This document shows, in pieces, positions 37,501-45,076 of a stretch of 64,000 nucleotides of DNA; positions within the stretch are counted from its first letter, which is position 1, and each line of letters begins with the position of its first letter. The stretch is from Holophagaceae bacterium (GTDB lineage Bacteria; Acidobacteriota; Holophagae; Holophagales; Holophagaceae), in contig JADKKO010000001.1 in NCBI GenBank assembly GCA_016720465.1, forward strand, positions 1 to 64,000. The letters run 5' to 3'. Position numbers and translations under genes: made by a program. Under the pieces are notes generated by a model. The model did not search any database. It had not been told where the DNA came from and saw only the letters and a program-made list of their open reading frames with translations.

Positions 37501-38247
37501 GGGGCTGACCGCCGAGGTGAGGCCCGGGAACACGGGGCCGACGCCGTTGTTGATGAAACCCGAGCCGCCCGAGAACGAATAATTAAGCGTGGAGGTGGCG
37601 CCCTGGGAGATCAGGGCGGGGTTGGCGGTGAAGGAGGCGATGGCTGGCGCGCCCTGGACCACTATGATGAGGCCCTGGGTCACCGAGGCACCCGCGGCGT
37701 TCGTGACGGTGAGCGTATAGGTAGTGGTGACCGCCGGCGACACCAGGAAAGGAACGCCGCTCACGGGCGTGATGGAGGTCGCGTTCACGCTGTTGGTAAC
37801 CGCGCCAGCGCCGCTGCTGAAGGTGGCCGTCAGCGCCACGCTCTCGCCGACCGCGATGGACGTCTTGCTGGCAGTGAAGGAAACCCCCGTGATGGGCGGT
37901 ATCACATTGATGGGAAGCGTCCGGGCCGCGGTGGAACCGGCCGCGTTCGTCACGGTCAACACATAGGTCGTCGTGACTTGAGGCGAGACCGTGAACGGCT
38001 GGCCGCTCGGAATCGAGACTGGCCTTGGATCTGATCCCGGACCAGGAGACACGGAGCCGGTGCCATTCGTATAGACCGCGGTGAGGATCGCGCTCTCATT
38101 TTGAGCGATGGTGGTCCTATTCGCGCTGAAGCTGGAAATTGTCGGCTCGGGAACCGGAACAGGAGTACTGCTGCTCCCTCCGCACGCCACCATCAACGCT
38201 AGAACCGCGGCGGAAAGGAAGGAGATAAACCTGGCGAGTGGGTTCAT
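31540..38247 (-). CDS. Giant lipoprotein of about 26 tandem Ig-like (PKD-type) units
   Basis: The best start is ATG 38247, with AGGGG seven bases upstream and a lipoprotein signal MNPLARFISFLSAAVLALMVACGG; the frame is open further up but that part is not signal-like. The 2235-residue protein is almost entirely repeats of about 85 residues: P.ITSF.A.P.TIT.G.S..LTP.F.NGTG, a variable GVG.V.SG linker, then TTTYTLTVTNAAG and a TVTVV strand. I count 26 units. Units 9-16 and 20-26 alternate between two subtypes (one opening APTAAL, the other PFA..F), an apparent two-unit duplication. There is no catalytic domain or cell-wall anchor beyond the lipid. Predicted extracellular fibre or adhesin tethered to the outer membrane; Ser/Thr/Ala rich and almost free of Cys. 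Confidence 0.9.
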   Translation of the reverse strand: MNPLARFISFLSAAVLALMVACGGSSSTPVPVPEPTISSFSANRTTIAQNESAILTAVYTNGTGSVSPGPGSDPRPVSIPSGQPFTVSPQVTTTYVLTVTNAAGSTAARTLPINVIPPITGVSFTASKTSIAVGESVALTATFSSGAGAVTNSVNATSITPVSGVPFLVSPAVTTTYTLTVTNAAGASVTQGLIIVVQGAPAIASFTANPALISQGATSTLNYSFSGGSGFINNGVGPVFPGLTSAVSPAVTTTYLLTVTNATGNTAVSGVTVTVTGFPANLSLIADRSTITIGDSVHLTASFSSGSGVITNTLDGTTINPITGVPVTVTPASTVSYILTVTNAAGGSATAVATVTVVLKPVITSFAASPSTITSGNSANLTPVFTNGMGSINNGLGTVQTGVPVKVSPVQTTSYLLTVTNSAGAFVQISTTIKVVDAPTGISLVAIPPIITIGNSTRLIGTFSSGTAIVDNAVGPVLNGVPYLVTPPVTTTYTMTVTNAAGASATTGTVVTVVPPPDIISFLSNPATPPPVAGGSPVQLLPTFANGSGFIGGVGSVITGNSYTVNPLETTTYTLTVTNPAGDFVTRILTVHVVGDPVIDSFIAFPSTITAGDYSQLIGIFSGGNGVITAPPSGSFPPFPGAGIPVTSGVSLFVNPTATTTYTLTVTNAALVSVNRSVTILVVGLPTATSLTSSVNPITAGDTTMLTPTFAGGTGVVSPSVGPVLSGSAYAVQPTQTTTYTLTVTNSIGATTGIVHTVVVLTGPNAAALAAAPQGITLGGSAYLTAYFTIGTGGTASVVGTGPNAATSGLPAAINPLNAVPFPVTPTATGTYVYTLTVTNSAGVTSTHGATVTVYGVPTAALAITAGSNNPITIGETTSITPTFTNGTGVISGIGTVTSAQAYPVSPATTTTYVLTVTNPVGATATASLTVTVLAGPFASAFYFQPNIITEGDSTQLYAIFNNTTTEDITSNAAGFVAPSAFPDPTVISGTPQTVTAAAVSAGIYTYTLTVANAALTTYTTTTNLTVVPAPTAALNVAVPALGPPYTITAGQSATLNPVFTNGTGSINNGLGPVVSAASYVVTPLVSTTYTLTVTNAAGLQVTDSETIFVIAGPFSQALVSDRLVATSGDTLYLTALFNIPLPAPPANAAVTSSVGTDTGLLATPALLTGVPFAVALDGTDNSDRIFTLTADNGAGVTHTTGVLVKIVAAPTLVALAASSNNITVGETVTLTPTWTGGPDCVGILSGGGMTLTAVNGVGYSVNPVVTTTYVLTVTNGAGTSASDSQTITVVQPPSISQFTAVPAIITVGDSTQLFATFSNATVGPNVVNPGAMAITSGTPLTVTPAATTVYVLTVVGTGGTASANTTVRVVDAPICIITAEASPLIATTTGHFASVPNQSGSTYSWTITNGIITAGQGTSQITYTVGATTGVGAFGLGVTVVNAASASCNSTTTRDVNPVPALTVPTLVSNDADDTITAGSSVDLTPTFGGGVNPTGTITPAIGTVLSGVAYTVAPTITTTYNLVVRDSLGQTATASLTITVIQPVSITSFTASKNPVTIGAVTNLTAVFSNSTPAVNGNEITHGDALGNPASPIVPSSGSAIPYIPGTVGTQTHTLTETNLAGQTVTRTLPLVVVAAPVATNLVAVPATITAGTSSTLTPTFSDGTGVVNNGVGTVINAAGYPVTPLATTTYTLTVTNTAGDTAITQATVTVVSGPNAISLAASRRIITVNDSINLTALFINGTAVGGLTGSANSFTGAQLPATPTSGVPVLVTPTAAAAGTTVTYSLLVTNTAGSTDLETVSVDVLLAPTAALNQVGGAAPISAGESAQLRPIFANGNGVVAPVLGIVESNSIYNVTPAATTTYQLTVTNAAGFQAFAQRTITVLSGPFATSFIAAPAVVSVGGTSNLTAIFSGTGATGSVDNGIGAVLSGVPAPTAALGATTTFTLTVTNGAGTIVTRTATVVVVPLPVATSLVATPATINAGQASVLVPTFSDGTGVITAIGNVVNGGSYNVTLFVTTTYTLVVTNAAGAIDTFTATVTVLALPFSSSFTVSPAIVSVGDSIFMNWVYNLDATGTATVLQTDDGGVVTTIYGPFGPAGSPGTGTSVPVSLVVPPYGLYGFTLRLVQGTSTVDTTRTVMVWELPTATITEAGALPSPLSIAAGTPVTLTMTFTGNTTARVLEEVTGTTWTVSNGDSLTINAAPVAGQQRRVRLTVQNPAGTVANTVYIINSI

Positions 38248-38782
38248 AACAATACCCCTTGGAATAGGAAAGTGGTGGAGTGGGCGACGGCAAAAGGATA
38301 GTTCTGATCCTTTTTCCCCTAAGGGAGGTGAAAAGTCAAAAAAAAACTGCCCGGCAGCAGGTAAATAATCGATATGTAAATTTTCGCACTTTCCCACTCA
38401 AAGTTACTTGAACCTGTTTTTATCTCTGTTTGAAAAATCCTGGTCTAAAGTGGCGCCCGGCGCCCGGAGCGGATTGAGCTTGAGAGATAGCTGTCTAATG
38501 AATTTATATAAATACAATATTTACAATACTTATAATATACATGAAGATGGGGCAACGAATTGAATCGTGTTCCCGCTGGCGCAACAGTTGCTTCAAAGCA
38601 CATCTTGCCAGTCCGGCCAGCGCTTCAAGGGCATTGAGCACTCTTTGCCGGTGATACCAGGTTCAAGCGCGGGGCCTGAAGGGTGGCGTGGCGCGTGTCG
38701 CCCCGCATGGCCTAGGGTCCTTGTGTCAACACCGGCGCGGGTCTAGGAATTCCTGTCTTCTTTCCTGACCCGCAGACTGCAA
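38248..38782. other. 535-bp intergenic region with AT-rich core
   Basis: No gene seen. A weak hairpin AAAAGGAT/ATCCTTTT at about 38292-38314 lies in the 5' leader of the giant gene. A strongly AT-rich block (about 38495-38545, with runs such as ATTTATATAAATACAATATT) contrasts with the GC-rich surroundings and could hold promoters or a nucleoid-protein site. GGCGCCCGGCGCCCGG near 38453-38468 is a short direct repeat. Confidence 0.5.
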
Positions 38783-39241
38783 TCAGCGGCCATCGGTGCC
38801 GGAGAAGAGGGCCTGGAGATTGAGGGATGGCACCCGTGCCTGGGTGGCGAGAGAGACATACTTCCTGGCGAGGGCGTCCTTGCCTGCTCCGAGCACCGTG
38901 CTCACGAGCCCAAGGGCTTCCGCCTGTTCAGGCGAAGGCAGTCGTTTGAGGATGCGCAACCAGACAGCTTCCTCCAAAACGTTGAATGCGGTCTGCACTT
39001 CGGAAAGGTCGAAGCCGCCGTCGAAACGTTCCTGGGCCACGGCATTGGCATGGGCCACCATCGGGGCCAGATTGCGCTCCGCCACAGCGGCGAGGGTCAG
39101 GGAGAGAAGGTTGTCGAGCCGCTGGCAGAGCTGGCCGGCTCCTGCCTTCTCGTAGTGCTCCAGGTGCGCCCGTTTCAACGAGGCAGCCGCTTCAGCGATG
39201 ATCTCCTGCCGGCTTTCCAGCAAGAACGAATGAAGGTCCAT
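38783..39241 (-). CDS. RsbRD_N-like helical sensor protein
   Basis: GGGGAGG precedes ATG 39241. The 152-residue all-helical product (MDLHSFLLESRQEIIAEAAA, LDNLLSLTLAAVAERNLAP, HANAVAQERFDGGFDLSEVQ, AFNVLEEAVWLRILKRLPSP) resembles the N-terminal domain of RsbRD-type RsbT co-antagonists, a globin-related fold that senses stress in stressosomes. The usual C-terminal STAS domain is missing, so this would be a stand-alone sensor domain. The ERFDGGFDLSEVQ.AFNVL segment is the most family-like. No stressosome partner genes are nearby. Confidence 0.55.
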   Translation of the reverse strand: MDLHSFLLESRQEIIAEAAASLKRAHLEHYEKAGAGQLCQRLDNLLSLTLAAVAERNLAPMVAHANAVAQERFDGGFDLSEVQTAFNVLEEAVWLRILKRLPSPEQAEALGLVSTVLGAGKDALARKYVSLATQARVPSLNLQALFSGTDGR

Positions 39242-39574
39242 GGAACGCCTCCCCGCTTCGAAGCGCCGCCGCGTGTCGTTGTCGCGTGGACAGGTGCCGA
39301 AGCTTTCCTATGTTCGATCCATCGGCCCGTGACTTACGTCAAGACGTGCTTCGATCGCCAACGGGTTTACGCGTGGATCCGAGACTACTCCCCGCAACTT
39401 GAAGCCGGCCCGCAGGGACGATTTCAGTGGAGAGAGGGCGGCCGGAATCGACACATCGCCAGGGCTTGCGGATGGGGCGGCCGAAGAGCTGCGCTTCCCC
39501 GGGCCCTTGGGAGCCGAGTAGAGCTATCATCAACCCGTTGGCCCCCGCCCGCGCGAAGGGCCGGAGGGGGTCCG
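39242..39574. other. 333-bp divergent intergenic region
   Basis: Separates the RsbRD_N-like gene from the transporter gene. Apart from the TGAC-N4-GTCA dyad listed separately and a GGAGG ribosome site at 39563-39567, I see nothing definite. Confidence 0.5.
39330..39341. promoter_or_regulatory. Possible Crp/Fnr-family operator
   Basis: Dyad TGAC-TTAC-GTCA within GTGACTTACGTCAAG. One half reads as TTGAC on the opposite strand; the spacing and sequence resemble Dnr/Fnr-like sites (TTGAC-N4-GTCAA). It lies between two divergent start codons. Only one site is seen and no regulator gene is in the window. Confidence 0.35.
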
Positions 39575-41245
39575 ATGGACTGGCTCGTGGCGCTGTTCAA
39601 GGATGGGTCCGTCGCCCAGGGGCTGCTCATCCTCAGTCTGGTGGTCAGCGCGGGGCTGGCTCTTGGAAATGTCCGCCTCTTCAAGGTGACCCTGAGCGTC
39701 GGGGGCGTACTTTTCGCAGGGCTCCTGGCGGGCCACCTCGGTTTCCAGGTCAATGCCGAGATCCTGGAGTTCACCCGGGAATTCGGGCTCGTCCTGTTCG
39801 TGTACGCCATCGGGCTGCAGGTGGGTCCCGGCATTGTCTCTTCGCTCCGGGCGCAGGGCTTGACCCTCAACCTGCTGGCGGCTGCGACGGTTCTCGGAGG
39901 AACGGGGATCACGATCCTGATCGTCTTTTTCGGAGGGGCGAACCTCCCGGTGGCGTTGGGACTTCTGTCGGGGGCGGTGACGAATACCCCAAGCCTCGGC
40001 GCGGCCCAGCAGGCCTTCAAGGACTTGAAGCCTGTCATCGATGACGCCCCGGCGCTCCTGGGCGTCGGCTATGCGGTGGCCTACCCGTTCGGGATCCTCG
40101 GCATCATCCTGACCATGCATCTCGTCAAGCGGCTGTTCCGCATCGACCCGGACAAGGAAGCCGAGGAATTCGAGCGCCTGAGGACGCGGCAGGTCAAGCC
40201 GATCCTCACCCGCAATTTCGAGGTGACCAACCCCAACCTCGCCGGCTTGAAGGTCGACCGCTTGGTGGAATTGGCCGGCACCGGCGTGGTGGTGACCCGG
40301 GTCTACCGCGACGGAAAGCAGCAGGTGGCCACACCCGAGACCACGCTCCAGTTGGGGGACCTTCTCCACGCCGTGGGCACCGAGGCGCGCCTCGAAGGAT
40401 TCCGCGTCATCATCGGGAAGGCCAGCGAGGTGGAGCTTCCCGCCCTCCCGAGCCAGATCTCGTTCCGGCCCATCATCGTGACGACCAAGGAGGCGGTGGG
40501 GAAGGAGATCGATGAGCTGGAACTGGATGAGAAGTACGGGGTCATCATCACGCGGGTGATCCGCTCCGGGGTCGAGTTCTCCCCCACCAAGGGGCTCCAG
40601 ATCCAGTTCGGCGACCGGCTCATGGCGGTGGGCGAGGAGCAGGCGCTCGCGCAGGCCTCCCGCGAACTGGGCGATTCCATGCGGGACCTAGAAAAGCCCC
40701 AGATGATCCCGATCTTCATCGGCATCGCGCTCGGCGTGATCCTGGGCACCTGGCCCATCGCGGTCATCGGGATGCCGGCGGCGGTGAAGCTCGGACTGGC
40801 GGGCGGGCCGCTCATTGTGGCGATCCTGCTTTCGCGGATCGGCAAGGTGGGGCCCTTCATCGTCTACATGCCCAACGCCGCCAAGTCGCTCCTGCGCGAG
40901 TTCGGGATCTGCCTCTTCCTGGCCTCGGTCGGCCTGAAGGCGGGCGAGCGGCTGTTCTCGATCCTTTTCTCGCAGCAGGGGATCGCCTGGGTGGGGATGG
41001 CGGCGCTGATCACGATCGTGCCGCTGGTCCTCGTCGGCCTCGTGGCCAGGGGCATCCACAAGCTCGACTACGTGACAATCTGCGGCCTGCTCGCCGGGAG
41101 CATGACCGATCCGCCGGCCCTTGCCTATGCCACCGAGACCTTCAAGAACGATGCGCCCTCCGTGGCCTATGCGACGGTCTATCCCCTGACGATGCTGCTC
41201 CGCGTCCTCATCGCGCAGCTCTTCGTCATCGTCGCCCTGAGCTGA
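39575..41245 (+). CDS. AspT/YidE-type transporter with two RCK_C (TrkA-C) domains
   Basis: ATG 39575 has GGAGG at 39563-39567. The 556-residue protein has five to six N-terminal helices (ILSLVVSAGLALGNVRLFKV, FGLVLFVYAIGLQVGPGI, GLLSGAVTNTPSLGAAQQA), a soluble centre at about 200-375 with two RCK_C units (GTGVVVTRVYRDGKQQVATP, YGVIITRVIRSGVEFSPTKG), and a second helix set (IPIFIGIALGVILGTWPIAV, GICLFLASVGLKAG, GLLAGSMTDPPALAYA). This duplicated layout is that of the aspartate:alanine exchanger family. AspT swaps aspartate for alanine to build proton motive force; YidE members have other or unknown substrates, so the substrate here is open. RCK_C domains suggest control by a nucleotide or ion. 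Confidence 0.88.
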   Translation: MDWLVALFKDGSVAQGLLILSLVVSAGLALGNVRLFKVTLSVGGVLFAGLLAGHLGFQVNAEILEFTREFGLVLFVYAIGLQVGPGIVSSLRAQGLTLNLLAAATVLGGTGITILIVFFGGANLPVALGLLSGAVTNTPSLGAAQQAFKDLKPVIDDAPALLGVGYAVAYPFGILGIILTMHLVKRLFRIDPDKEAEEFERLRTRQVKPILTRNFEVTNPNLAGLKVDRLVELAGTGVVVTRVYRDGKQQVATPETTLQLGDLLHAVGTEARLEGFRVIIGKASEVELPALPSQISFRPIIVTTKEAVGKEIDELELDEKYGVIITRVIRSGVEFSPTKGLQIQFGDRLMAVGEEQALAQASRELGDSMRDLEKPQMIPIFIGIALGVILGTWPIAVIGMPAAVKLGLAGGPLIVAILLSRIGKVGPFIVYMPNAAKSLLREFGICLFLASVGLKAGERLFSILFSQQGIAWVGMAALITIVPLVLVGLVARGIHKLDYVTICGLLAGSMTDPPALAYATETFKNDAPSVAYATVYPLTMLLRVLIAQLFVIVALS

Positions 41246-41313
41246 GAGCCCCGCTTCCCGGCGGGAGGCCGGGAATTCCGGAACGCCGAGCGGCCGGACG
41301 GCATCCCACTCCC

Positions 41314-41766
41314 ATGTCCACCATCGCCGATCCAGCCACCCTTGCGCAGTTGATCGCCCGCCTGAACGCCCTGCAACCCGGCTCTTCCCGCCGCTGGGGC
41401 GCCATGACAGCGGGAGAGATGCTCTGCCATCTGGCGGATGTGCACCTAACCGTGATGGACCCGAGTGCCAGGCGCCCAGCGCCCCGGTGGCGCCCTGTGA
41501 TGAAGTGGATCGCGCTCTATGCGCCCCTCCCCTGGCCCAAGGGGTTCAAGTCGCCGGCCCGCGTGGACCAGCGGAAGGGCGGCACGAAGCCCACTACCTT
41601 CGAGGCGGACCGCCAGCGCGCTCTTGGGACCCTCCGGACCTTCGCTGCGGTGCCACCGGAAGCCCTGCCCCCCAACCACGCGGTGTTCGGAACGCTCAGC
41701 GCCGGCGAGTGGCACAGGTGGGCCTACCGGCATACGGACCACCACCTTCGCCAGTTCGGGCTCTGA
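41314..41766 (+). CDS. DUF1569/DinB-like four-helix metal-binding protein
   Basis: 150 residues, starting MSTIADPATLAQLIARLNAL. It contains RRWGAMTAGEMLCHLADVHL and HRWAYRHTDHHLRQFGL, the histidine-bearing helices that place DUF1569 in the DinB four-helix-bundle superfamily; the three His (in CHLADVH and HTDHH) would bind a divalent metal. DinB-like proteins include thiol-dependent transferases (bacillithiol, mycothiol), but this subgroup has no assigned reaction. The pair MTAGEM and LSAGEWHRWA is typical of the family. Cytosolic; follows the transporter by 68 bp on the same strand. Confidence 0.75.
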   Translation: MSTIADPATLAQLIARLNALQPGSSRRWGAMTAGEMLCHLADVHLTVMDPSARRPAPRWRPVMKWIALYAPLPWPKGFKSPARVDQRKGGTKPTTFEADRQRALGTLRTFAAVPPEALPPNHAVFGTLSAGEWHRWAYRHTDHHLRQFGL

Positions 41767-41820
41767 TCCACGGCCGCCCCGCACCGCCTCCCTGACGGCC
41801 TGTCGACGGTTCCGCTGGCG

Positions 41821-42474
41821 CTACTTCAGTCCATGCTGAGCCTTGAAGCCAGCCCATCGGGCTTTCAGGCGGATGAAGGCTTCGACATCCTCGCAGCGGA
41901 GGAAGGGATTGGTCTCCCGCTCCCAGGCCAGTGTGGAACTGGGCCTGGCGCCGTAGTCGTGGCCCGGCCAGATCGTCGCATGCTCAGGCCATCCGTGGAG
42001 CAGGCGCTGCAGGCTGTCCCACTCGATGCGGGCATCCGCGTCGCTTCCGGTGCCACCGACTTTTCCCACAAAGAGAAGATCCCCGGTGATCCCCGCGGCC
42101 ATTTCTTCCACGAGGAAGGCCAGGTGGTCGTGGTAGTGGCCGGGCACGTGCCAGGCCAGGAGATGGTAGGCGCCGAAGGCCAGGCGCTCCCCATCCCGGA
42201 GCACGCGGTCCACGGGCCCCGGGTGGCCCGGTCCGCCCGCCACCACCGCGCCGGTGAGCGCCTTGGCCGCGGCATTGCCATTGCTGTGGTCCGCGTGTCC
42301 GTGGGTGTTCAGGATGTGAGTAATGCCAAGGTTCTGGGCTTCGGCGCGCGCCACCAGGAGCCCGGGATCGAAGGATGGATCGATGAGGATGCCGGCGCCC
42401 GCCTCCCGGTCCCCGAGCAGGTAGCCGAAATTACGGTCGCCACCCATCCGGACTTGTTCGAAGATGAAGCGCAT
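41821..42474 (-). CDS. Metallo-beta-lactamase-fold hydrolase (glyoxalase II-like)
   Basis: GGGAG five bases before ATG 42474. The 217-residue protein contains the metal-binding THGHADHSNGN motif, followed by His in HVPGHYHDH, the bridging Asp in GITGDLLFVGKVGG and a final His in IWPGHDYG. Insertion GGTGSDADARIEWDSLQRLL and the order of motifs match the hydroxyacylglutathione hydrolase/persulfide dioxygenase branch. Likely reactions are thioester hydrolysis of S-lactoylglutathione-type conjugates or sulfur oxidation; the absence of the long C-terminal glutathione-binding domain argues against classical GloB. Divergent from the flavoprotein gene. Confidence 0.85.
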   Translation of the reverse strand: MRFIFEQVRMGGDRNFGYLLGDREAGAGILIDPSFDPGLLVARAEAQNLGITHILNTHGHADHSNGNAAAKALTGAVVAGGPGHPGPVDRVLRDGERLAFGAYHLLAWHVPGHYHDHLAFLVEEMAAGITGDLLFVGKVGGTGSDADARIEWDSLQRLLHGWPEHATIWPGHDYGARPSSTLAWERETNPFLRCEDVEAFIRLKARWAGFKAQHGLK

Positions 42475-42575
42475 GTGTTCTCCCGCTCGGGTGGGGCAAC
42501 CGGTGGATGGTAGATCCAATCATGCCCGCCCGCGCGGGATCGCCGGTCAACGGGGGATCCTGCGATAGTTGAGCC

Positions 42576-43808
42576 ATGGCTGCAATCATCGTGGTAGGGG
42601 GAGGCGCGGCGGGCCTGGTGGCCGCTTGGCGGGCGGCCATGAAAGGCCACCACGTGACGCTGCTGGAGGCCAACGGGAAGCTGGGCGTGAAGCTCCGCAT
42701 CAGCGGTGGCGGGAAATGCAATATCACCCACGATGGGACCATGAAGGCCGTGGCCGAGGCCTTTTCCAAAGCGCAGGCCCGCTTTCTCAAGCCTTCCTTC
42801 CACGCCTTCAGCAATGAGGATGTGGTCGCGCTCCTCCATCGCGAAGGCGTCGAAACGTACGTACGGGACAATGGCCGCATCTTTCCATTGGACCGCCCGG
42901 GAAGCGCGGCGGCGGTGGTGGCGGCCTTCGAAGCTGTGGTGCGGCGAGCCGGAGTGCTGCTCCGGACCGGAAGCCGCGTGGTGGGGCTCGAGGGCAGTCC
43001 TCCCCGGGTCGAGGCGCTTCGGCTTGGAGATGGAACCAGGCTTCCGGCAGATGCCTTCATCCTCGCGACCGGGGGCGCGAGCTATCCCGAAACCGGGACC
43101 CGAGGCGAGGTGGCGGGTTGGCTGGAGCAACTGGGCGTGCCGACGCAGCCATGGACACCCGCCCTCGCGCCGATCCCCCTCAAGACACCGCATCCCGGCT
43201 GGGAGGGCGTGGCCTTCCGGGATGGGATCTTGAGATTGCAGGAGGGCGAAGGGGGCCGGAGGATCGGCGCCTTCGCGGGCGACATCCTGTTCACCCGGAG
43301 TGGCATCAGCGGTCCAGCCGCTTTGGAATTGAGCGCCCGGACCGAATCCGCCCGCAGGGCGGGCCGGGCCTGGCTCGCCTACGATTTCACAGGCCTCAGC
43401 GAAGCCGTGTTGGATGCGGAACTCCGCCACGGACAAATCGAAAATCCGCACCTGTCAGCCCGGAACTGGCTTCAGCATTGGATTCCCGAACGGGTGGCGG
43501 ATTCCCTGTGGCGGGCGGAAGGATTTGGCGACATCCGTCTGAAGCACCTTCCCAAAAGCGTGCGATCCACGCTGGTGAGCTGGGCCTGCGCCTTTCCGCT
43601 CGGCCTGCCCGGGGCCGTCCCCCTGGAGCGCGGGGAGGTGGCCGCGGGCGGTGTCGACCTGTCGGCGGTGGATCCCCATACGATGCGGGTCCGGAACTGG
43701 GACAACCTCCTGGTCTGCGGGGAGCTCCTGGACGTCGATGGGCCCGTGGGGGGATACAACCTGCAGGCCGCCTTCAGCACGGGTTTCCTGGCAGGGGAAT
43801 CGGTCTAG
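42576..43808 (+). CDS. BaiN/HI0933-family FAD-dependent oxidoreductase
   Basis: The 410-residue flavoprotein starts with the FAD dinucleotide motif MAAIIVVGGGAAGLVAAWRA, then the family signature LGVKLRISGGGKCNITHD, NGRIFPLDRPGSAAAVV, FILATGGASYPETGTRGE, GDILFTRSGISGPAALELS and the C-terminal CGELLDVDGPVGGYNLQAAF that closes the FAD site. The family includes BaiN, linked to bile-acid 7-dehydroxylation, but in most bacteria its physiological substrate is unknown. Its stop overlaps the end of the convergent diguanylate cyclase gene by four bases. Confidence 0.9.
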   Translation: MAAIIVVGGGAAGLVAAWRAAMKGHHVTLLEANGKLGVKLRISGGGKCNITHDGTMKAVAEAFSKAQARFLKPSFHAFSNEDVVALLHREGVETYVRDNGRIFPLDRPGSAAAVVAAFEAVVRRAGVLLRTGSRVVGLEGSPPRVEALRLGDGTRLPADAFILATGGASYPETGTRGEVAGWLEQLGVPTQPWTPALAPIPLKTPHPGWEGVAFRDGILRLQEGEGGRRIGAFAGDILFTRSGISGPAALELSARTESARRAGRAWLAYDFTGLSEAVLDAELRHGQIENPHLSARNWLQHWIPERVADSLWRAEGFGDIRLKHLPKSVRSTLVSWACAFPLGLPGAVPLERGEVAAGGVDLSAVDPHTMRVRNWDNLLVCGELLDVDGPVGGYNLQAAFSTGFLAGESV

Positions 43809-45076
43809 CTCCTTGCCTCGCCCACAAGCTTCACCAGGCCTTCAGCCTGGGCCTGGTCCAGGCTCTGTTCAAGGCGGTTCAGCACATCGGAATCGGCCCG
43901 GACCTGGTCCCCGGCCATGACGCCCACGCTCCGGTCGCGGCCATGGGTCTTCGCGAAGTACATGCCGGTGTCCGCCACGGAGATGATCTGCTCCCAGGTC
44001 AGAAGGGCGGGCAGTTTTTCATCGAAGGGGAAGACCGAATACCCGATGGAGCAGGTGACCTGGATAGTCTGGCCGGAGGGCAGGGTGAAGGGATGGTGTC
44101 CGACCCGCTCCCGGATGCGCTCCGCCAGACGGGATGGCGGCCGCCGGTCCGTGTCGCGGGCCACGATGACGAATTCCTCGCCGCCCCAGCGCACCACCAC
44201 GTCGGGCTTGCGGGCTGTTTCCTCGAGGATGGTGGCGATCTGTATCAGCACCGCATCGCCGGCAAGGTGGCCGTGCGTGTCATTGATGGCCTTGAAGTGG
44301 TCGATGTCGAGCATCAGCAGGCCGAGGCTCAGGGCCACCTTCGGGTGGGCGGGATCCATGGTCGGCCTCCAGGAGCGCAGCACCTGCTCTGATTCCATGG
44401 ACATGAATTCCAGGAGCGCACGCCGGTTCCTGAGCTGGGTGAGATTGTCCCGCAGCGCCATTTCCGCCATTTCCAGGCGCAGAAGCACCTCCCGCCGGTG
44501 GGCCCTCGCCAGTTCGAAGGCCAGGAGCATCAAGGCCGCGAGATAGATGCAGAGCAGCAGCAGGAAATTGTGGGTCCAGCGCGTGGATGGGCCCAAAGCC
44601 ACCATCAGGGCCAGGGACCCGATATTCGGGACGATGTAGAGCGTGTAGGCGAGGAAGCTGCTGCCCATGCTGATCAAGGCCCCGGAACAGATGCCCGCGT
44701 CGATGATGCCCAGCAGGGCGACCTCTGAGGGTTCGAGGTCGGGATAGCTGATGATGTTCAATTCGGCGAATCCGAAAGCGATCAGCGTGGAGCCGGTGAT
44801 GAAGCCCCAAAGCTTCAGGCGGGGGCTCGGAACCTTCCTGAGCAGCAGGAGGCTGAGTGTGCGGAGCAGGGTCACGGCGACCATGAGCATGAGGACCCGG
44901 CCGATGGAAGGATGCTGTTGGATCGCCTCGCTCAGGACCGAGCTGGCCACCGCGAGGACCAGCAGCAGGGTCGCGAATGCGGCCCAGGCCCGCTTGTAGA
45001 GTTCGTCCACGATGGCCTGTTCCAGCTCCGGCGCGAAGCGCGCCTGGGCATCGGGAAGTCTGAACGGGTTTCGCAT
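43805..45076 (-). CDS. Membrane-bound diguanylate cyclase (GGDEF)
   Basis: Makes cyclic di-GMP from two GTP. From ATG 45076 the 423-residue product has an N-terminal sensor with six or so helices (residues 30-190: AAFATLLLVLAVASSVL, VLMLMVAVTLLRTLSLLLL, NFLLLLCIYLAALMLLAF), a linker coiled coil (REVLLRLEMAEMALRDNLTQL) and a GGDEF domain with DIDHFKAINDTHGHLAGD, active site GGEEF at residues 298-302 and an intact inhibitory I-site RKPD at 289-292. It should therefore be active and feedback-inhibited. The sensor resembles MASE-type membrane domains; the signal is unknown. The open frame extends further upstream, but MRNPFRLPDA is the plausible start. Confidence 0.9.
   Translation of the reverse strand: MRNPFRLPDAQARFAPELEQAIVDELYKRAWAAFATLLLVLAVASSVLSEAIQQHPSIGRVLMLMVAVTLLRTLSLLLLRKVPSPRLKLWGFITGSTLIAFGFAELNIISYPDLEPSEVALLGIIDAGICSGALISMGSSFLAYTLYIVPNIGSLALMVALGPSTRWTHNFLLLLCIYLAALMLLAFELARAHRREVLLRLEMAEMALRDNLTQLRNRRALLEFMSMESEQVLRSWRPTMDPAHPKVALSLGLLMLDIDHFKAINDTHGHLAGDAVLIQIATILEETARKPDVVVRWGGEEFVIVARDTDRRPPSRLAERIRERVGHHPFTLPSGQTIQVTCSIGYSVFPFDEKLPALLTWEQIISVADTGMYFAKTHGRDRSVGVMAGDQVRADSDVLNRLEQSLDQAQAEGLVKLVGEARS

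Noticed and set aside
36472..38034. 520-codon plus-strand frame opposite the giant repeat gene
   Set aside because: Low-complexity Gly/Asp/Arg translation produced by the antisense of the Thr/Val/Gly repeats; no start signal.
31540..38247. Repeats of the giant gene as a CRISPR array or DNA satellite
   Set aside because: Units are about 255 bp, in frame, protein-conserved and diverged at DNA level; they are coding Ig-like repeats.
38248..38397. Upstream extension of the giant lipoprotein gene to 38397
   Set aside because: The added 50 residues precede a complete lipoprotein signal and ribosome site at 38247, so the longer start is unlikely.
38248..38500. Cyclic di-GMP or other riboswitch in the leader of the giant gene
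   Set aside because: Only a weak 8-bp A/T-rich hairpin is present; no conserved riboswitch core is visible.
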